DNA of 64,000 nt from Acidobacteriota bacterium (GTDB lineage Bacteria > Acidobacteriota > Blastocatellia > Pyrinomonadales > Pyrinomonadaceae): positions 1-64,000 of the forward strand of contig JAOAPY010000001.1 in assembly GCA_025463135.1 (NCBI GenBank), in the 5' to 3' direction. The notes under the pieces were generated by a model. That model had not been told where the DNA came from, made no database searches, and worked only from the letters and a program-made list of their open reading frames with translations. Below are positions 24,450-33,147 of this stretch, one piece after another; positions within the stretch are counted from its first letter, which is position 1; the number at the start of each line of letters is the position of its first letter. A program made the position numbers and the translations under genes.

Positions 24450-24589
24450 TTAACGAATATCGAACGGGTGATGTCGATGCAGAGCTTGCTTGTTCTTAGA
24501 TAGTTTTCGTAACAGCGTCTGCTCACCTGGAAGCTGTGAATTAACTAGCCCTCGTCATTCAACTCGAGCCTCGCAACAAGTTGCCCTCT

Positions 24590-24628
24590 TATTCTCAACC
24601 AGTTTCAACCGGCTGAGAATGAGATGAA
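24590..24628. repeat. TTCTCAACCAGTTTCAACCGGCTGAGAATGAGAT element
   Basis: Diverged copy of the ACCCGGTTTCAACCGGGT family, here between the BON gene and a convergent hypothetical gene. Confidence 0.7.
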
Positions 24629-24655
24629 AGCGAAGACACTCGCGCCCTTCAGCGT

Positions 24656-25090
24656 TCACTCTTCTGCGCGGACTTCGATCTCACCTGTGCTCAACGAGGT
24701 TTCAACAATCAGGTTTGCCGACTCGCCAAACAATATCAATCGTCTGCGATCCTCGCGGGCGAAAAATGTAACTTCGGTGATCACGCAATCTATCGGCGCG
24801 GGCGTCAGGATCTCAAATCCCTCGGAGGATGGGCCATCTCGCTCAAGCGACTCTATCTCTGCGTTCAGTTGACTCCTCACTTCGGCCTCAATTTCCAATT
24901 CCCTGAGGGCCGCAGTTTGCGGCAGCAGGACCATCTGGCCATCAAGATAGACGGTCCAGATGAATCCGATATCAAGCAGGATATGCAGCGACTCATCCAA
25001 TACAAAGTATCCGGTCACACTGGTGCCGATGACGTGCGCGATCACGTGGTCCTGATGAGTGCTCGTTTCCGCGGTTGACCATTCATTCAT
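24656..25090 (-). CDS. Hypothetical cytosolic protein
   Basis: The 144-residue product has no signal or membrane segment. It is acidic and shows alternating hydrophobic strands (YFVLDESLHILLDIGFIWTV; LILFGESANLIVETSLSTG) around a charged helix (LRELEIEAEVRSQLNAEIESL). I recognise no family. It begins immediately after a repeat-rich spacer that separates it from the MFS gene on the same strand. Confidence 0.6.
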   Translation of the reverse strand: MNEWSTAETSTHQDHVIAHVIGTSVTGYFVLDESLHILLDIGFIWTVYLDGQMVLLPQTAALRELEIEAEVRSQLNAEIESLERDGPSSEGFEILTPAPIDCVITEVTFFAREDRRRLILFGESANLIVETSLSTGEIEVRAEE

Positions 25091-25124
25091 CGCTTAAGCC
25101 ATGGGGGGTGACGTGTAGGGTGTA

Positions 25125-25262
25125 GTGAGAGATTTTCCATTTGTCATTGGCGAATTCAACTTGAAGTGCGACAGAATAAAACCAATTCACCGTTGCACTT
25201 GTAAGTTGAATCCACCGAATGACAAATGAGAAATTATGAGAAATGACCAATGGAAAATCTGC
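25125..25262. repeat. Imperfect palindrome built on TTTTCCATTTGTCATT
   Basis: GATTTTCCATTTGTCATTGGCGAATTCAACTTG on the left is mirrored by the reverse-complement text CAAGTTGAATTCGCC... / ATGACCAATGGAAAATC on the right. Other members are at 26677-26812 and 36690-36806. Confidence 0.8.
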
Positions 25263-25347
25263 TCACCTCTTCCACCCACTCGCGACATCCCCAGCAGTAC
25301 GATCGTTACGCTAAGAACTCCCTCTTACTACACCCCACACCCCACAC

Positions 25348-26634
25348 CTACTCCCTCTCCTCATGGCCTTCATAGCTCAACAGACTCCTGGCCTTCATCA
25401 GCGCAATACCGGCCGCCAGGATTGAACCCAAGCCACCAGTCATGACAGAGAGCGGCGCACCGATCAACGCCGCCACCGTGCCCGCCTCTACTTCCCCGAG
25501 CTGCGGTCCACCCATGAAAAACACCATGTTGATGGAAGTCATACGACCGCGCAGATGATCCGGCGTGACCAGTTGGCGAATAGTCTGGCGCAACACCGTG
25601 CTGACAGTGTCCGCGGCTCCGGCCAGCGCCAGCATCAATAATGAAATCCAGAAAACTCGAGAGAGACCAAAAGCCATTGTCGCCAGACCAAAGACTGCCA
25701 CTGAACCAACCACGAGTTTGCCCTGCCGGCGAAATGTTCCCATCCGTGCCATCACCAGTCCGGTAATCACCGCGCCAATTGCCGGCGCCGCCGACAACAG
25801 TCCAAAGCCCCTCGCGCCCACGTTGAGAATTTTGTCGGCAAAGATCGGCAGCAATGCCGTTGCCGAAGCAAAAAAAGTCGCGGCGAAATCCAGCGTCATC
25901 GTCTGGACGATGATCGGCGTCTTGCGAACAAATGACAGGCCTTCCTTCAGCGCACCAAAGCTCAGCCGCGAAGTGGCCTCACCTTCTTTCAAAGCCGGGC
26001 GTCCACTGGTGCGAATCGCGATCAACGCGGCGATCACTGCCAGATAAGATGCAGAGTTTATGCCGTAGACGATTGCCGGGCCATGACTCGCCAAAAGAAA
26101 ACCGGCCAGGGCCGGACCGCCGATCATCGCAAAATAAAAGACCGTAACACCCAGGCTGATTGCGTTGGGAAAGTCGCGGGCGGGTACGAGCGTCGGCATC
26201 AATGATTGCCGCGCCGGCGTGTCGAACGCTGTGGCCGCCGAAGCAACCGCCGTCAACAAATAGATGGGCCAAACACGATTGAGACCCGCGATGGTCAATA
26301 GCGTAAGGCAGCTGGCACTTGCCAGCATCACGCTTTGCATGATGATCATCAAACGCTTGCGATCGACTGCGTCCGCAAAAACACCACCGGCAAGCGAACA
26401 CAAAATGATGGGAGCGCCACGAAAGAACCCCAACATACCCAGGGCAAAGGCGGATTTAGTCAGCAACCATACATGCCAATGCAATGCCGCGAGCTGCATC
26501 TGCGATCCTGTTACAGATACTATCTGGCCCAGCCATAGCAGGCGAAAATCGCGATGTCGCAAAGCGGCAAATGCGGGATATCGATACTTATCGGGAAGCT
26601 TCTGGGGAGGTTGGGAAGAGTTGCTCGCGGGCAT
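25348..26634 (-). CDS. MFS transporter (MFS_3 / EntS-like exporter)
   Basis: The 428-residue protein has about twelve hydrophobic segments and the N-terminal motif FRLLWLGQIVSVTGSQMQ typical of the MFS_3 group. The loop GGVFADAVDRKRLM matches the conserved cytoplasmic loop A motif. Members export siderophores, macrolides or other small molecules; no substrate can be assigned. A palindromic spacer flanks it on both sides. Confidence 0.88.
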   Translation of the reverse strand: MPASNSSQPPQKLPDKYRYPAFAALRHRDFRLLWLGQIVSVTGSQMQLAALHWHVWLLTKSAFALGMLGFFRGAPIILCSLAGGVFADAVDRKRLMIIMQSVMLASASCLTLLTIAGLNRVWPIYLLTAVASAATAFDTPARQSLMPTLVPARDFPNAISLGVTVFYFAMIGGPALAGFLLASHGPAIVYGINSASYLAVIAALIAIRTSGRPALKEGEATSRLSFGALKEGLSFVRKTPIIVQTMTLDFAATFFASATALLPIFADKILNVGARGFGLLSAAPAIGAVITGLVMARMGTFRRQGKLVVGSVAVFGLATMAFGLSRVFWISLLMLALAGAADTVSTVLRQTIRQLVTPDHLRGRMTSINMVFFMGGPQLGEVEAGTVAALIGAPLSVMTGGLGSILAAGIALMKARSLLSYEGHEERE

Positions 26635-26676
26635 TCGGAGAATGACGGATTACGGTTCGAAGACGAGGTTAGACGG

Positions 26677-26812
26677 TTTCATTTTCCATTTGTCATTTGA
26701 CGTTTCTCATTCGTCATTGGGAACTAATCTCATAGCTTCCGTGAAAAAGGAAATCATCGCCGCACGGCCAAATGAGAAATGTCCAATCACAAATGGACAA
26801 TGAAATCTTCTA
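26677..26812. repeat. Imperfect palindrome built on TTTTCCATTTGTCATT
   Basis: TCATTTTCCATTTGTCATTTGACG at the left is inverted as AAATGAGAAATGTCCAATCACAAATGGACAATGAAA at the right. Same family as 25125-25262 and 36690-36806. Confidence 0.8.
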
Positions 26813-26843
26813 CCTCTCGCGATAGGTGCTTCTCAACAGCACC

Positions 26844-27689
26844 TCACCCCCGCGGCGCGCGTACCACCTGCCAGATTATTCCCACCCGCGCCAACAACCT
26901 GATGACGTACCCGGAAAGATCCACTTCATACCACTGCCATCCGTGTACAGCCGCGGTTGGTCGCGCGTGATGATTATTGTGCCAGCCCTCACCGAAGGTT
27001 GCCAGACCCAGCCACCACACGTTGCGACTCTCGTCTTTGGTATTGTTCGGTCGCTGTCCCCACACATGACATACGCTGTTGATGCACCACGTAAAATGCC
27101 ACAGCGTCAACGTGCGCGCTATCGTGCCCCATAGCACGCCGCGCCAGCCCGCCAGGACATAACAAAAGATGCCGGTCAAAAACCACGGCAACGTGAACAG
27201 CGCTCCCTTGTCCAGCACTCGCAGCCACGGGTCGTCCCCGGATACATCGGGCACCAACTCGCGATAATCGCTGCCCTCTTCGGCGTCACGTCGCATGATC
27301 CAACCCATGTGCGCATGCAGGAACCCCATCAACGGCGTGTGCGGATCGCCATGCTTGTCGGTGGCTTGATGATGGCGGCGATGTATGCGGGCCCAACGCG
27401 CGGGACCACCCTGCAAGGCCGCGGCGCCCATCCAGGTAAGAATACGTCGCAGCCAGGTATTACACTTAAATCCACGGTGCGTTAGTAGACGGTGATAGCC
27501 GATGCCGATGGCAAAGGTAGTACAGAAATACAAACCCAGGAACAGCGCCAGGTCAATGGCGCGTGGCCAAATCCAAAAACAGAGCAAGCCGCAAACGTGC
27601 AGGCTTACGACCAGAAAGCTCTGGATCCAATTGAGTCTCAGTCTGTCCGTTGAGGCTGGTCGCGGCAGGGTTGTACCGATCATTTCCAA
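26844..27689 (-). CDS. Fatty-acid (acyl-CoA-type) desaturase
   Basis: The 281-residue integral membrane enzyme carries the three histidine boxes that bind the di-iron centre: HRLLTH near residue 65, RIHRRHHQATD near 105 and HNNHH near 240. Four hydrophobic segments flank them. It should introduce a cis double bond (delta-9 type) into acyl chains. It starts directly after the stop of the upstream gene at 27690, so it is the last gene of the small operon led by the 106-residue protein at 28825, linking membrane fluidity with an omega-like subunit. Confidence 0.93.
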   Translation of the reverse strand: MEMIGTTLPRPASTDRLRLNWIQSFLVVSLHVCGLLCFWIWPRAIDLALFLGLYFCTTFAIGIGYHRLLTHRGFKCNTWLRRILTWMGAAALQGGPARWARIHRRHHQATDKHGDPHTPLMGFLHAHMGWIMRRDAEEGSDYRELVPDVSGDDPWLRVLDKGALFTLPWFLTGIFCYVLAGWRGVLWGTIARTLTLWHFTWCINSVCHVWGQRPNNTKDESRNVWWLGLATFGEGWHNNHHARPTAAVHGWQWYEVDLSGYVIRLLARVGIIWQVVRAPRG

Positions 27690-28028
27690 CTAGTCCAAAT
27701 AATGTTCGCCGAGCTTTGCCTGTAAGGCAGAAGGCACGTTTTTCCAATTAGCCATCAGGAGTTCTCGCGGAGCAAACTCAGAGACATTCACGCGCGAGCC
27801 ACGCCACTGCCCTGCCTTCTCCTCGTAGCGCCACTGATAATATGGACCATCACCACGCCGGCTATAGAAAACTGCCGGGCCAGTCCGCGGCTCCGGGCCC
27901 ACCGATCTCAGATACATTCGTAGTCCGTTCATCTTAAAGTTGCCGTGCAACTCTGTCGTTGAAGTTGCGGCGGGTTTGACGGTTGGTCGAGTAAAGTTGT
28001 AACCACGCGCCTTGTATAACGTAGTCAT
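27690..28028 (-). CDS. Hypothetical protein translationally coupled to rpoZ
   Basis: The ATG at 28028 overlaps the rpoZ stop in an ATGA arrangement, so this start is preferred over the longer frame that merely shadows rpoZ. The 112-residue product is basic and aromatic-rich (YYQWRYEEKAGQWRGSRV), without signal or membrane segment. No family is recognised. The stop immediately precedes the desaturase start. Confidence 0.7.
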   Translation of the reverse strand: MTTLYKARGYNFTRPTVKPAATSTTELHGNFKMNGLRMYLRSVGPEPRTGPAVFYSRRGDGPYYQWRYEEKAGQWRGSRVNVSEFAPRELLMANWKNVPSALQAKLGEHYLD

Positions 28029-28291
28029 GACGCGACCGTCTTTACGCCCGCGGCATCTTTTGTGAAGCGCGTGAACGGCACTAATCCCCGCTTTACCTCT
28101 TCGAGGGCGATGCTGGTGTTTCGTCGCTTGAGCGGATCTGCCTGGATCCTGGGCGCCGAGCCGTGCAGCAATTGTTTGGTCCTCAGGGCGGCCACGATGA
28201 TCAGCCTGAAGCTCGAATCGATGCCGGGCCATTGTTGTTCGTGCACCTTGTCGACAGGAGCGTTCTTCTTATTTTCTTTTTTCTCAGCCAT
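28025..28291 (-). CDS. rpoZ: RNA polymerase omega subunit-like protein, divergent
   Basis: The 88-residue product shows the omega core: DSSFRLIIVAALRTKQLLHG, then a short linker, then NTSIALEEVKRGLVPF. In typical omega proteins the helix reads AAKRARQL; here it is AALRTKQL. AAGGA stands 9 bases before the ATG at 28291; the longer upstream frame reads through the neighbouring zinc-ribbon gene and is rejected. The usual neighbours gmk and coaBC are absent, so this could be the genome's only omega in an unusual setting or a paralogue. Confidence 0.8.
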   Translation of the reverse strand: MAEKKENKKNAPVDKVHEQQWPGIDSSFRLIIVAALRTKQLLHGSAPRIQADPLKRRNTSIALEEVKRGLVPFTRFTKDAAGVKTVAS

Positions 28292-28350
28292 ATGTTTCAT
28301 TCCTTGAGAGTTGCCTGGGTCACGAGTCGTTCCCACCAGTGCGCATTCGA

Positions 28351-28503
28351 TTAAAGAAATCTGATTAGCAGAAACAATGCCGGCACCGCGACCATCGCGA
28401 GCACCGCAATCTGCAACACATTCATACCCGAGTGATGACAGTTTGGGCACCGAATCTGCCAAAGAGGCAATACCGTTCCACAGTCATGGCAATACCAAAT
28501 CAT
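28351..28503 (-). CDS. Tiny zinc-ribbon protein with C-terminal membrane helix
   Basis: A 50-residue ORF, with zinc ligands CHDC near the N-terminus and CPNC about 11 residues later, then one hydrophobic segment (VLQIAVLAMVAVPALFLLI). The ATG at 28503 is one base after the stop of the preceding gene (TAAAATG), which argues for coupled translation. Ends about 60 bases before rpoZ. Function unknown; similar small zinc-ribbon membrane proteins are common but uncharacterised. Confidence 0.72.
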   Translation of the reverse strand: MIWYCHDCGTVLPLWQIRCPNCHHSGMNVLQIAVLAMVAVPALFLLIRFL

Positions 28504-28504
28504 T

Positions 28505-28825
28505 TTAGCCATTGCCATTACCCTTTCCCGATCCCCGCGCCAGGATTACAAGTTGCGCGTGGTCGATCCGGTGGCCACGCTTCAGATTTACCGCCTCCTG
28601 ATCCACGAGCCAAAAGTGTGAAGGGCTACTGCCATTCGCACGCCCCAGATCCTTGAGCACGGTTTCATCCACAGTCACAGGATGAAAAACAAGCATTTCA
28701 ACGTTGAATGCTCTGGCTTGCGCGGCGTCCCTGCTGCTTTGAAAAACGGGAACGCGAAAAGCCCCTTTGTCATCGAGTGCAAACCAATCGCCGTTCGCGC
28801 GCTGCATAGCCCATAGTTGGCTCAT
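28505..28825 (-). CDS. Hypothetical small cytosolic protein, first gene of the omega operon
   Basis: The 106-residue product begins at ATG 28825, 8 bases after a strong GGAGG; the longer frame upstream has no such signal. It starts MSQLWAMQRANGDWFALDD, has a central alpha/beta pattern (FNVEMLVFHPVTVDETVLKDL) and ends in a Gly/Asn tail. No known family. It heads the run 28825-26844: this gene, tiny zinc ribbon, omega-like, hypothetical, desaturase. Confidence 0.75.
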   Translation of the reverse strand: MSQLWAMQRANGDWFALDDKGAFRVPVFQSSRDAAQARAFNVEMLVFHPVTVDETVLKDLGRANGSSPSHFWLVDQEAVNLKRGHRIDHAQLVILARGSGKGNGNG

Positions 28826-29185
28826 TGCGATACCCTCCGCGCCCGCGCACACTTCCGCGCTGGTTTGGACCGTTGGCTTGTTGACTGGCGCAGTTGAAAG
28901 CAGAACGGCGTGATTGCTGACATCGGATTCTCCCTGGCGCTCGTCGCATTTGGAAAGCACTGGACGGCACAAGGACGGGGAACGCTACGCGTAAATCCTG
29001 ATGTCGAGAGTGGTTTTCTAAAGAAACCAACTATTTACATTTGCAGTGTATCACACATAGGGTCGAAAGCTGTGGGCAGCGCGCGCATTGATCTGTAACG
29101 CAAACTGTTAGTTTGCGATCGCTGAATGACATTCAACGGTCAAGCAAGCCAGCAGCTTGCTTGCATAACGCTTCAGCGGGCTTTA
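28826..29185. other. Intergenic region with promoter space and a palindromic repeat
   Basis: No supported gene. The right part (29096-29170) is a copy of the GCAAACTGTTAGTTTGCG family. The left part presumably holds the promoter for the omega operon. Confidence 0.45.
29096..29170. repeat. GTAACGCAAACTGTTAGTTTGCG element
   Basis: Left arm TAACGCAAACTGTTAGTTTGCG, centre CTGAATGACATTCAACG, right arm AAGCAAGCCAGCAGCTTGCTTGCATAACG. Same organisation as 23770-23841, with a diverged right arm. Confidence 0.85.
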
Positions 29186-30670
29186 TCAATTGGCGCCATA
29201 TACTTCACTCAACTTACGAAAGTGATATCCCATCGCCGCCAACCGGAGTGACTCTGCCAGTTTCTTATGATGCCCGGTGATGGTGTTAGCGAGAAAACGC
29301 CAAAACTCTTTTCGTTCGCGATCAAGCACCCCGAGCCGTATCGCAATACGCAACAGAGAAGCAATACTGTTCAGCACGTCGTAATGTTGTGGCTCAGTGC
29401 CGCTTTGTTCGGTCCGCTTCATGGAATCGAGTGCGCGCCGATAGTATTCGGCCGGACTGTAGATTGTCCGCATGATGGCTTGATAACCCGCAATCAAGCG
29501 TGCCGGATCCATCTTCGTCACAAAGTTGAAGGTGCACACAGTGTTGTTACCGGAAGCTTCGCCCAACAGACGCCCCTCGCGCTCGAGTCGCTTCCAGAGT
29601 TGCGTATCGGGAAGCGCATTGAGCAATCCCACCATTGCCAGTGGGATAGCGCTCTCACGGATAAAGTTAATCTGGCGCTCAAAAATATCGTCCGGATCGT
29701 TATCGAAGCCAACGATAAACCCGGCCATGACTTCCATACCATAACTTTGAATGCGCTTAACGGAGTCCAACAAGTTACCGCGGTTCTGTGACTTTTGCGC
29801 TTCCTTCAGGCTCTCTTCAACCGGAGTTTCAATCCCAAGAAAAACTCGTCGGAAGCCGGCCTCGCGCATGTTCCCCAGCAACTCTTCGTCATCGGCGAGA
29901 TTTACGCTGGCTTCCGTGAGCAGCGAAAAGGGATGGCCATTCTCTTTCTGCCAGCGCGTCAACTCCGGCAACAACTGCCGCACATTTTTTTTATTGCCGA
30001 TGAAATTGTCATCAACAATAAAAACTGTCCCGCGCCAGCCAAGATCGCGTAACGCATCGAGTTCGGCCAGGACTTGCTGATTGCTCTTGGTGCGTGGCAC
30101 GCGTCCGTAGATCTCAATGATGTCGCAAAACTCGCAACTGAAGGGACAGCCGCGCGAATACTGAATTGACATCGCGCTGTAGCGTTTCATTTCCGCAAGA
30201 TGAAAATCGGCGATTGGTGTAACCGAAAGCGGTGGGCGTTCAGCGGCTTTGTAAGATGCTTTGGCTTCCCCGCGTTCCAGGTCTTGCACAAACTGCGGCA
30301 GCGTGGTTTCAGCTTCACCGAGAAAGACGTGATCGGCTTCCGGTAAATCCTCGATCGTGGTTGTTACGTAGGGCCCGCCCAGAACGACTTTTTTGCCGAG
30401 GTGCTTGCAACGCTTGACGACTTCGCGCAACGAATCTTTTTGCACCAGCATCGCGGTGGCGAAAACCATGTCGGCCCACTCGATGTCCGACTCTTTCAAA
30501 GAGCGCACATTCATATCGACCAGGCGTCGCTCCCATGACTTGGGAAGCAGCGCCGAGACAGTCAAGAGTCCCAGAGGCGGAAAGGCGCAGCGCTTTCCTT
30601 CAAACGGCAAAGCATGGCGGAAGCTCCAATAGGTATCGGGAAATTCCGGGTTTATTAGCAGAACCTTCAT
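29186..30670 (-). CDS. B12-binding radical SAM enzyme, HpnR-like (hopanoid C3 methylase group)
   Basis: The 494-residue protein has an N-terminal cobalamin-binding Rossmann domain (about 1-150; [25 protein letters not shown]), a radical SAM domain with the 4Fe-4S motif CPFSCEFC near residue 175, and a C-terminal DUF4070-like helical region ([12 protein letters not shown]). This architecture matches class B radical SAM methylases such as HpnR, which methylates hopanoids at C3. The ATG at 30670 follows AAGGAGG by 7 bases. No other hopanoid gene is adjacent, so the substrate is an inference. Confidence 0.85.
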   Translation of the reverse strand: MKVLLINPEFPDTYWSFRHALPFEGKRCAFPPLGLLTVSALLPKSWERRLVDMNVRSLKESDIEWADMVFATAMLVQKDSLREVVKRCKHLGKKVVLGGPYVTTTIEDLPEADHVFLGEAETTLPQFVQDLERGEAKASYKAAERPPLSVTPIADFHLAEMKRYSAMSIQYSRGCPFSCEFCDIIEIYGRVPRTKSNQQVLAELDALRDLGWRGTVFIVDDNFIGNKKNVRQLLPELTRWQKENGHPFSLLTEASVNLADDEELLGNMREAGFRRVFLGIETPVEESLKEAQKSQNRGNLLDSVKRIQSYGMEVMAGFIVGFDNDPDDIFERQINFIRESAIPLAMVGLLNALPDTQLWKRLEREGRLLGEASGNNTVCTFNFVTKMDPARLIAGYQAIMRTIYSPAEYYRRALDSMKRTEQSGTEPQHYDVLNSIASLLRIAIRLGVLDRERKEFWRFLANTITGHHKKLAESLRLAAMGYHFRKLSEVYGAN

Positions 30671-31079
30671 CTTGTCCTCCTTACCTCCAACAAAGCGAAA
30701 CTCAAACCAACAGTTGCGATGCAGACCGGGCCGGCAGCAGCCAAGTTTCACCCCATTAGAGTAGGCCCAATCAAGAAACCCGGCGGTAATAGTTCTGTAA
30801 GACTTGGCTGAACTCACGGCCCATGCTTGCTTGCCTCTTCGCGTTTAATCGAAAAGGTGATCGACACAGAAAAACAACACAAAGCTCACCGTATCATTTA
30901 ATAGAGGGGTGGATTTGGCTGATAAAGATCGCTAAGATACGCGCGTGACCCCATCACGAGTGCCAGACGACAACTAAAGACGTCACCCCGCGTCTTTCGA
31001 CAAAGACGGCAGGCTGACTTCCCAGTCGCCGAAATTTCACTTGCAAGCAAGAGATTTGCACGACACGTGGGAGATTTTC
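30671..31079. other. Divergent promoter region
   Basis: This spacer lies between the radical SAM gene (minus) and the hybrid kinase (plus). It should hold both promoters. Repeated GTCTTTCGACAAAGAC text around 30990-31012 forms a short palindrome. No gene is seen. Confidence 0.4.
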
Positions 31080-33041
31080 TTGATCAAACTCAATAACGAC
31101 ACCCTCGAAAGCGCTGACCTGTTAGCAGGCAGTCCCGAAGACCTCGCTACTTTGCTCATTCCGCAAAGTAACTGGAGTCAAAAGCTTCAGGGAACTCACT
31201 GCGCACAGTTTTACGACGCAGATTCGTTTCTACTTAACTCGCTAAACGATTTTGTTGGCACCGGACTCAATTCCGGCGACGCGGTCGTCATAGTCGCAAC
31301 CAAAGCGCACCGTGAAGAGCTTGACGAACTACTAACAACCGCGGGCTTTGATGTTTTCGAAGCCATAGCCTCGGGACAATATCTGTCGCTGGACGCGGCC
31401 GATACCCTGACGACGTTCATGGTTGACGGATCGCCCGACGCGCGACGATTTTCGAAAACTATTGGCGGCATCGTCAAAAGAGCAGCACAGGGCGGACGAA
31501 TGGTGCGCATCTTCGGAGAAATGGTCGCGCTGCTTTGGGCCGAAGAGAAATGTGATGAAGCAATTCGTCTGGAAGAACTTTGGAATGATTTGGGAAAGAG
31601 TCACCCGTTCCTATTGTTCTGTGCCTATCCAATGCACGTCTTTGGCCGTGATGCGCTGGCGGGGCCGCTCCTGAAGATATGCGCCGAACACTCTGAAGTA
31701 ATACCGGCGGAGAGCTATACCGCACTCGAAACGCAGGACCAGCGGCTCCGCGCCGTTCTCCAATTACAGCAGAAAGCACGATCACTCGAAGCTGAGATTG
31801 CAGAGCGTAAGAAAGCAGAGGAAGGACTGCGTGCTTCACTGGTCCGAGAGCAGATGGCCCGCACTGAAGCCGAGACAGCCAACCGCATGAAGGATGAGTT
31901 CCTGGCGACTGTTTCTCATGAGTTGCGCACTCCCCTGAACGCTATCATGGGATGGTCTCACATGCTGCGAAGCGGCAGGCTCGACCCGACAGTGGTAGAA
32001 CGGGCCCTGGAGACGATCCATCGCAACGCCAAAGCGCAAGCCCAACTTGTGGAAGACATCTTAGACGTGTCGCGAATGATTACCGGGAAGCTGCGCCTGG
32101 ATATGGAACCAGTTGATGTCGCTTCTGTAATTAACGCTGCCATTGACGCCGTCCAGCTTGCGGCGGAATCGAAAGGCATCCAACTCAAAGTCACGCTTGA
32201 TCCTTCGGCCCGGCACACCTTTGGAGATTCCGGCCGTTTGCAACAGGTCGTATGGAACCTGTTGTCGAATGCGATCAAATTCACGCCTTCGGGCGGCAGG
32301 GTCGAGCTGCGATTGCGGCGCCTGGATTCGAATATTGAGTTGCTCGTCAGCGATACGGGACAGGGCATCGAGGCTGAGTTTCTGCCCTACGTTTTTGATC
32401 GGTTTCGTCAAGCCGACTCAACCAGCACACGGCAAATGGGTGGGCTTGGTCTGGGGCTGGCCATCGTACGACATATGGTCGAGCTTCACGGAGGCAGCGT
32501 TGCCGCCTTAAGCGACGGCGAAGGATGCGGTTCAACCTTTACGATCACATTACCACTTGCAAGTGAGCGTGACCGCGCCAAGTACCGGCGCTCGGTCACC
32601 GGAACGCTGAGGCCGATCGACGAAGAGTTACCCGGAATGGCGTCTCCACCTTCACTCGACAATGTGCAGGTGCTGCTGGTTGATGACGACCAGGACACAC
32701 TGCAACTGTTAACGGTCTCACTGAGCGAATCAAACGCCAGGGTCCGAACTGCCTCATCGGTTGCCGAAGCGCTGGAGATGTTGGAGTGGTTCCAGCCCGA
32801 TGTGCTGGTTTCCGATCTCGCGATGCCTGGTGAAGATGGCTACTCCCTGATTAGCAAGGTGAGAGCGTTCGAGGCGGAAAACGGCAAGCACACTCCGGCA
32901 GTCGCTTTGACTTCTTACGTCAGAATTGAAGATCGCACTCGGGCCTTGTCCGCCGGCTTCAATATGTTTGTTCCCAAACCCATCCAATCGAATGAACTAA
33001 TCATCGCCATTGCGAGCCTGACCGACTCAAATTCCCTGTGA
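31080..33041 (+). CDS. Hybrid histidine kinase with MEDS sensor domain
   Basis: The ~653-residue protein starts with a MEDS (DcmR-type) sensory domain (about 20-205; HCAQFYDADSFLLNSL, then GRMVRIFGEMVALLW). A coiled linker (SLEAEIAERKKAEEGL) leads to HisKA with the phospho-His in VSHELRTPLN near residue 280, an HATPase_c with N (NLLSNAIKF) and G (GLGLGLAIV) boxes, and a C-terminal receiver with DLAMPGEDG holding the phospho-Asp. It has no membrane segment, so it senses a cytosolic cue. The TTG at 31080 follows TGGGAG; a TTG at 31041 is an alternative. The receiver has no output domain, so a partner should exist elsewhere. Confidence 0.9.
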   Translation: MIKLNNDTLESADLLAGSPEDLATLLIPQSNWSQKLQGTHCAQFYDADSFLLNSLNDFVGTGLNSGDAVVIVATKAHREELDELLTTAGFDVFEAIASGQYLSLDAADTLTTFMVDGSPDARRFSKTIGGIVKRAAQGGRMVRIFGEMVALLWAEEKCDEAIRLEELWNDLGKSHPFLLFCAYPMHVFGRDALAGPLLKICAEHSEVIPAESYTALETQDQRLRAVLQLQQKARSLEAEIAERKKAEEGLRASLVREQMARTEAETANRMKDEFLATVSHELRTPLNAIMGWSHMLRSGRLDPTVVERALETIHRNAKAQAQLVEDILDVSRMITGKLRLDMEPVDVASVINAAIDAVQLAAESKGIQLKVTLDPSARHTFGDSGRLQQVVWNLLSNAIKFTPSGGRVELRLRRLDSNIELLVSDTGQGIEAEFLPYVFDRFRQADSTSTRQMGGLGLGLAIVRHMVELHGGSVAALSDGEGCGSTFTITLPLASERDRAKYRRSVTGTLRPIDEELPGMASPPSLDNVQVLLVDDDQDTLQLLTVSLSESNARVRTASSVAEALEMLEWFQPDVLVSDLAMPGEDGYSLISKVRAFEAENGKHTPAVALTSYVRIEDRTRALSAGFNMFVPKPIQSNELIIAIASLTDSNSL

Positions 33042-33106
33042 CGCAAACTGTTAGTTTGCGTGCAGGGTGGCATTCGCCTTCAGCGCAAGCTAACAGCTTG
33101 CATTAC
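33042..33106. repeat. GACGCAAACTGTTAGTTTGCG element
   Basis: Left arm ACGCAAACTGTTAGTTTGCGT and right arm GCGCAAGCTAACAGCTTGCATTAC flank GGTGGCATTCGCC. It directly abuts the hybrid kinase stop codon. Confidence 0.88.
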
Positions 33107-33147
33107 AAGACAAGATCCTCATTAATTTCTGCAGCCCGTCCGTTAGT

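Noticed and set aside
28292-28462. Extended N-terminus of the omega-like gene
   Set aside because: It reads out of frame through the zinc-ribbon ORF and lacks a ribosome-binding site; AAGGA precedes the internal ATG.
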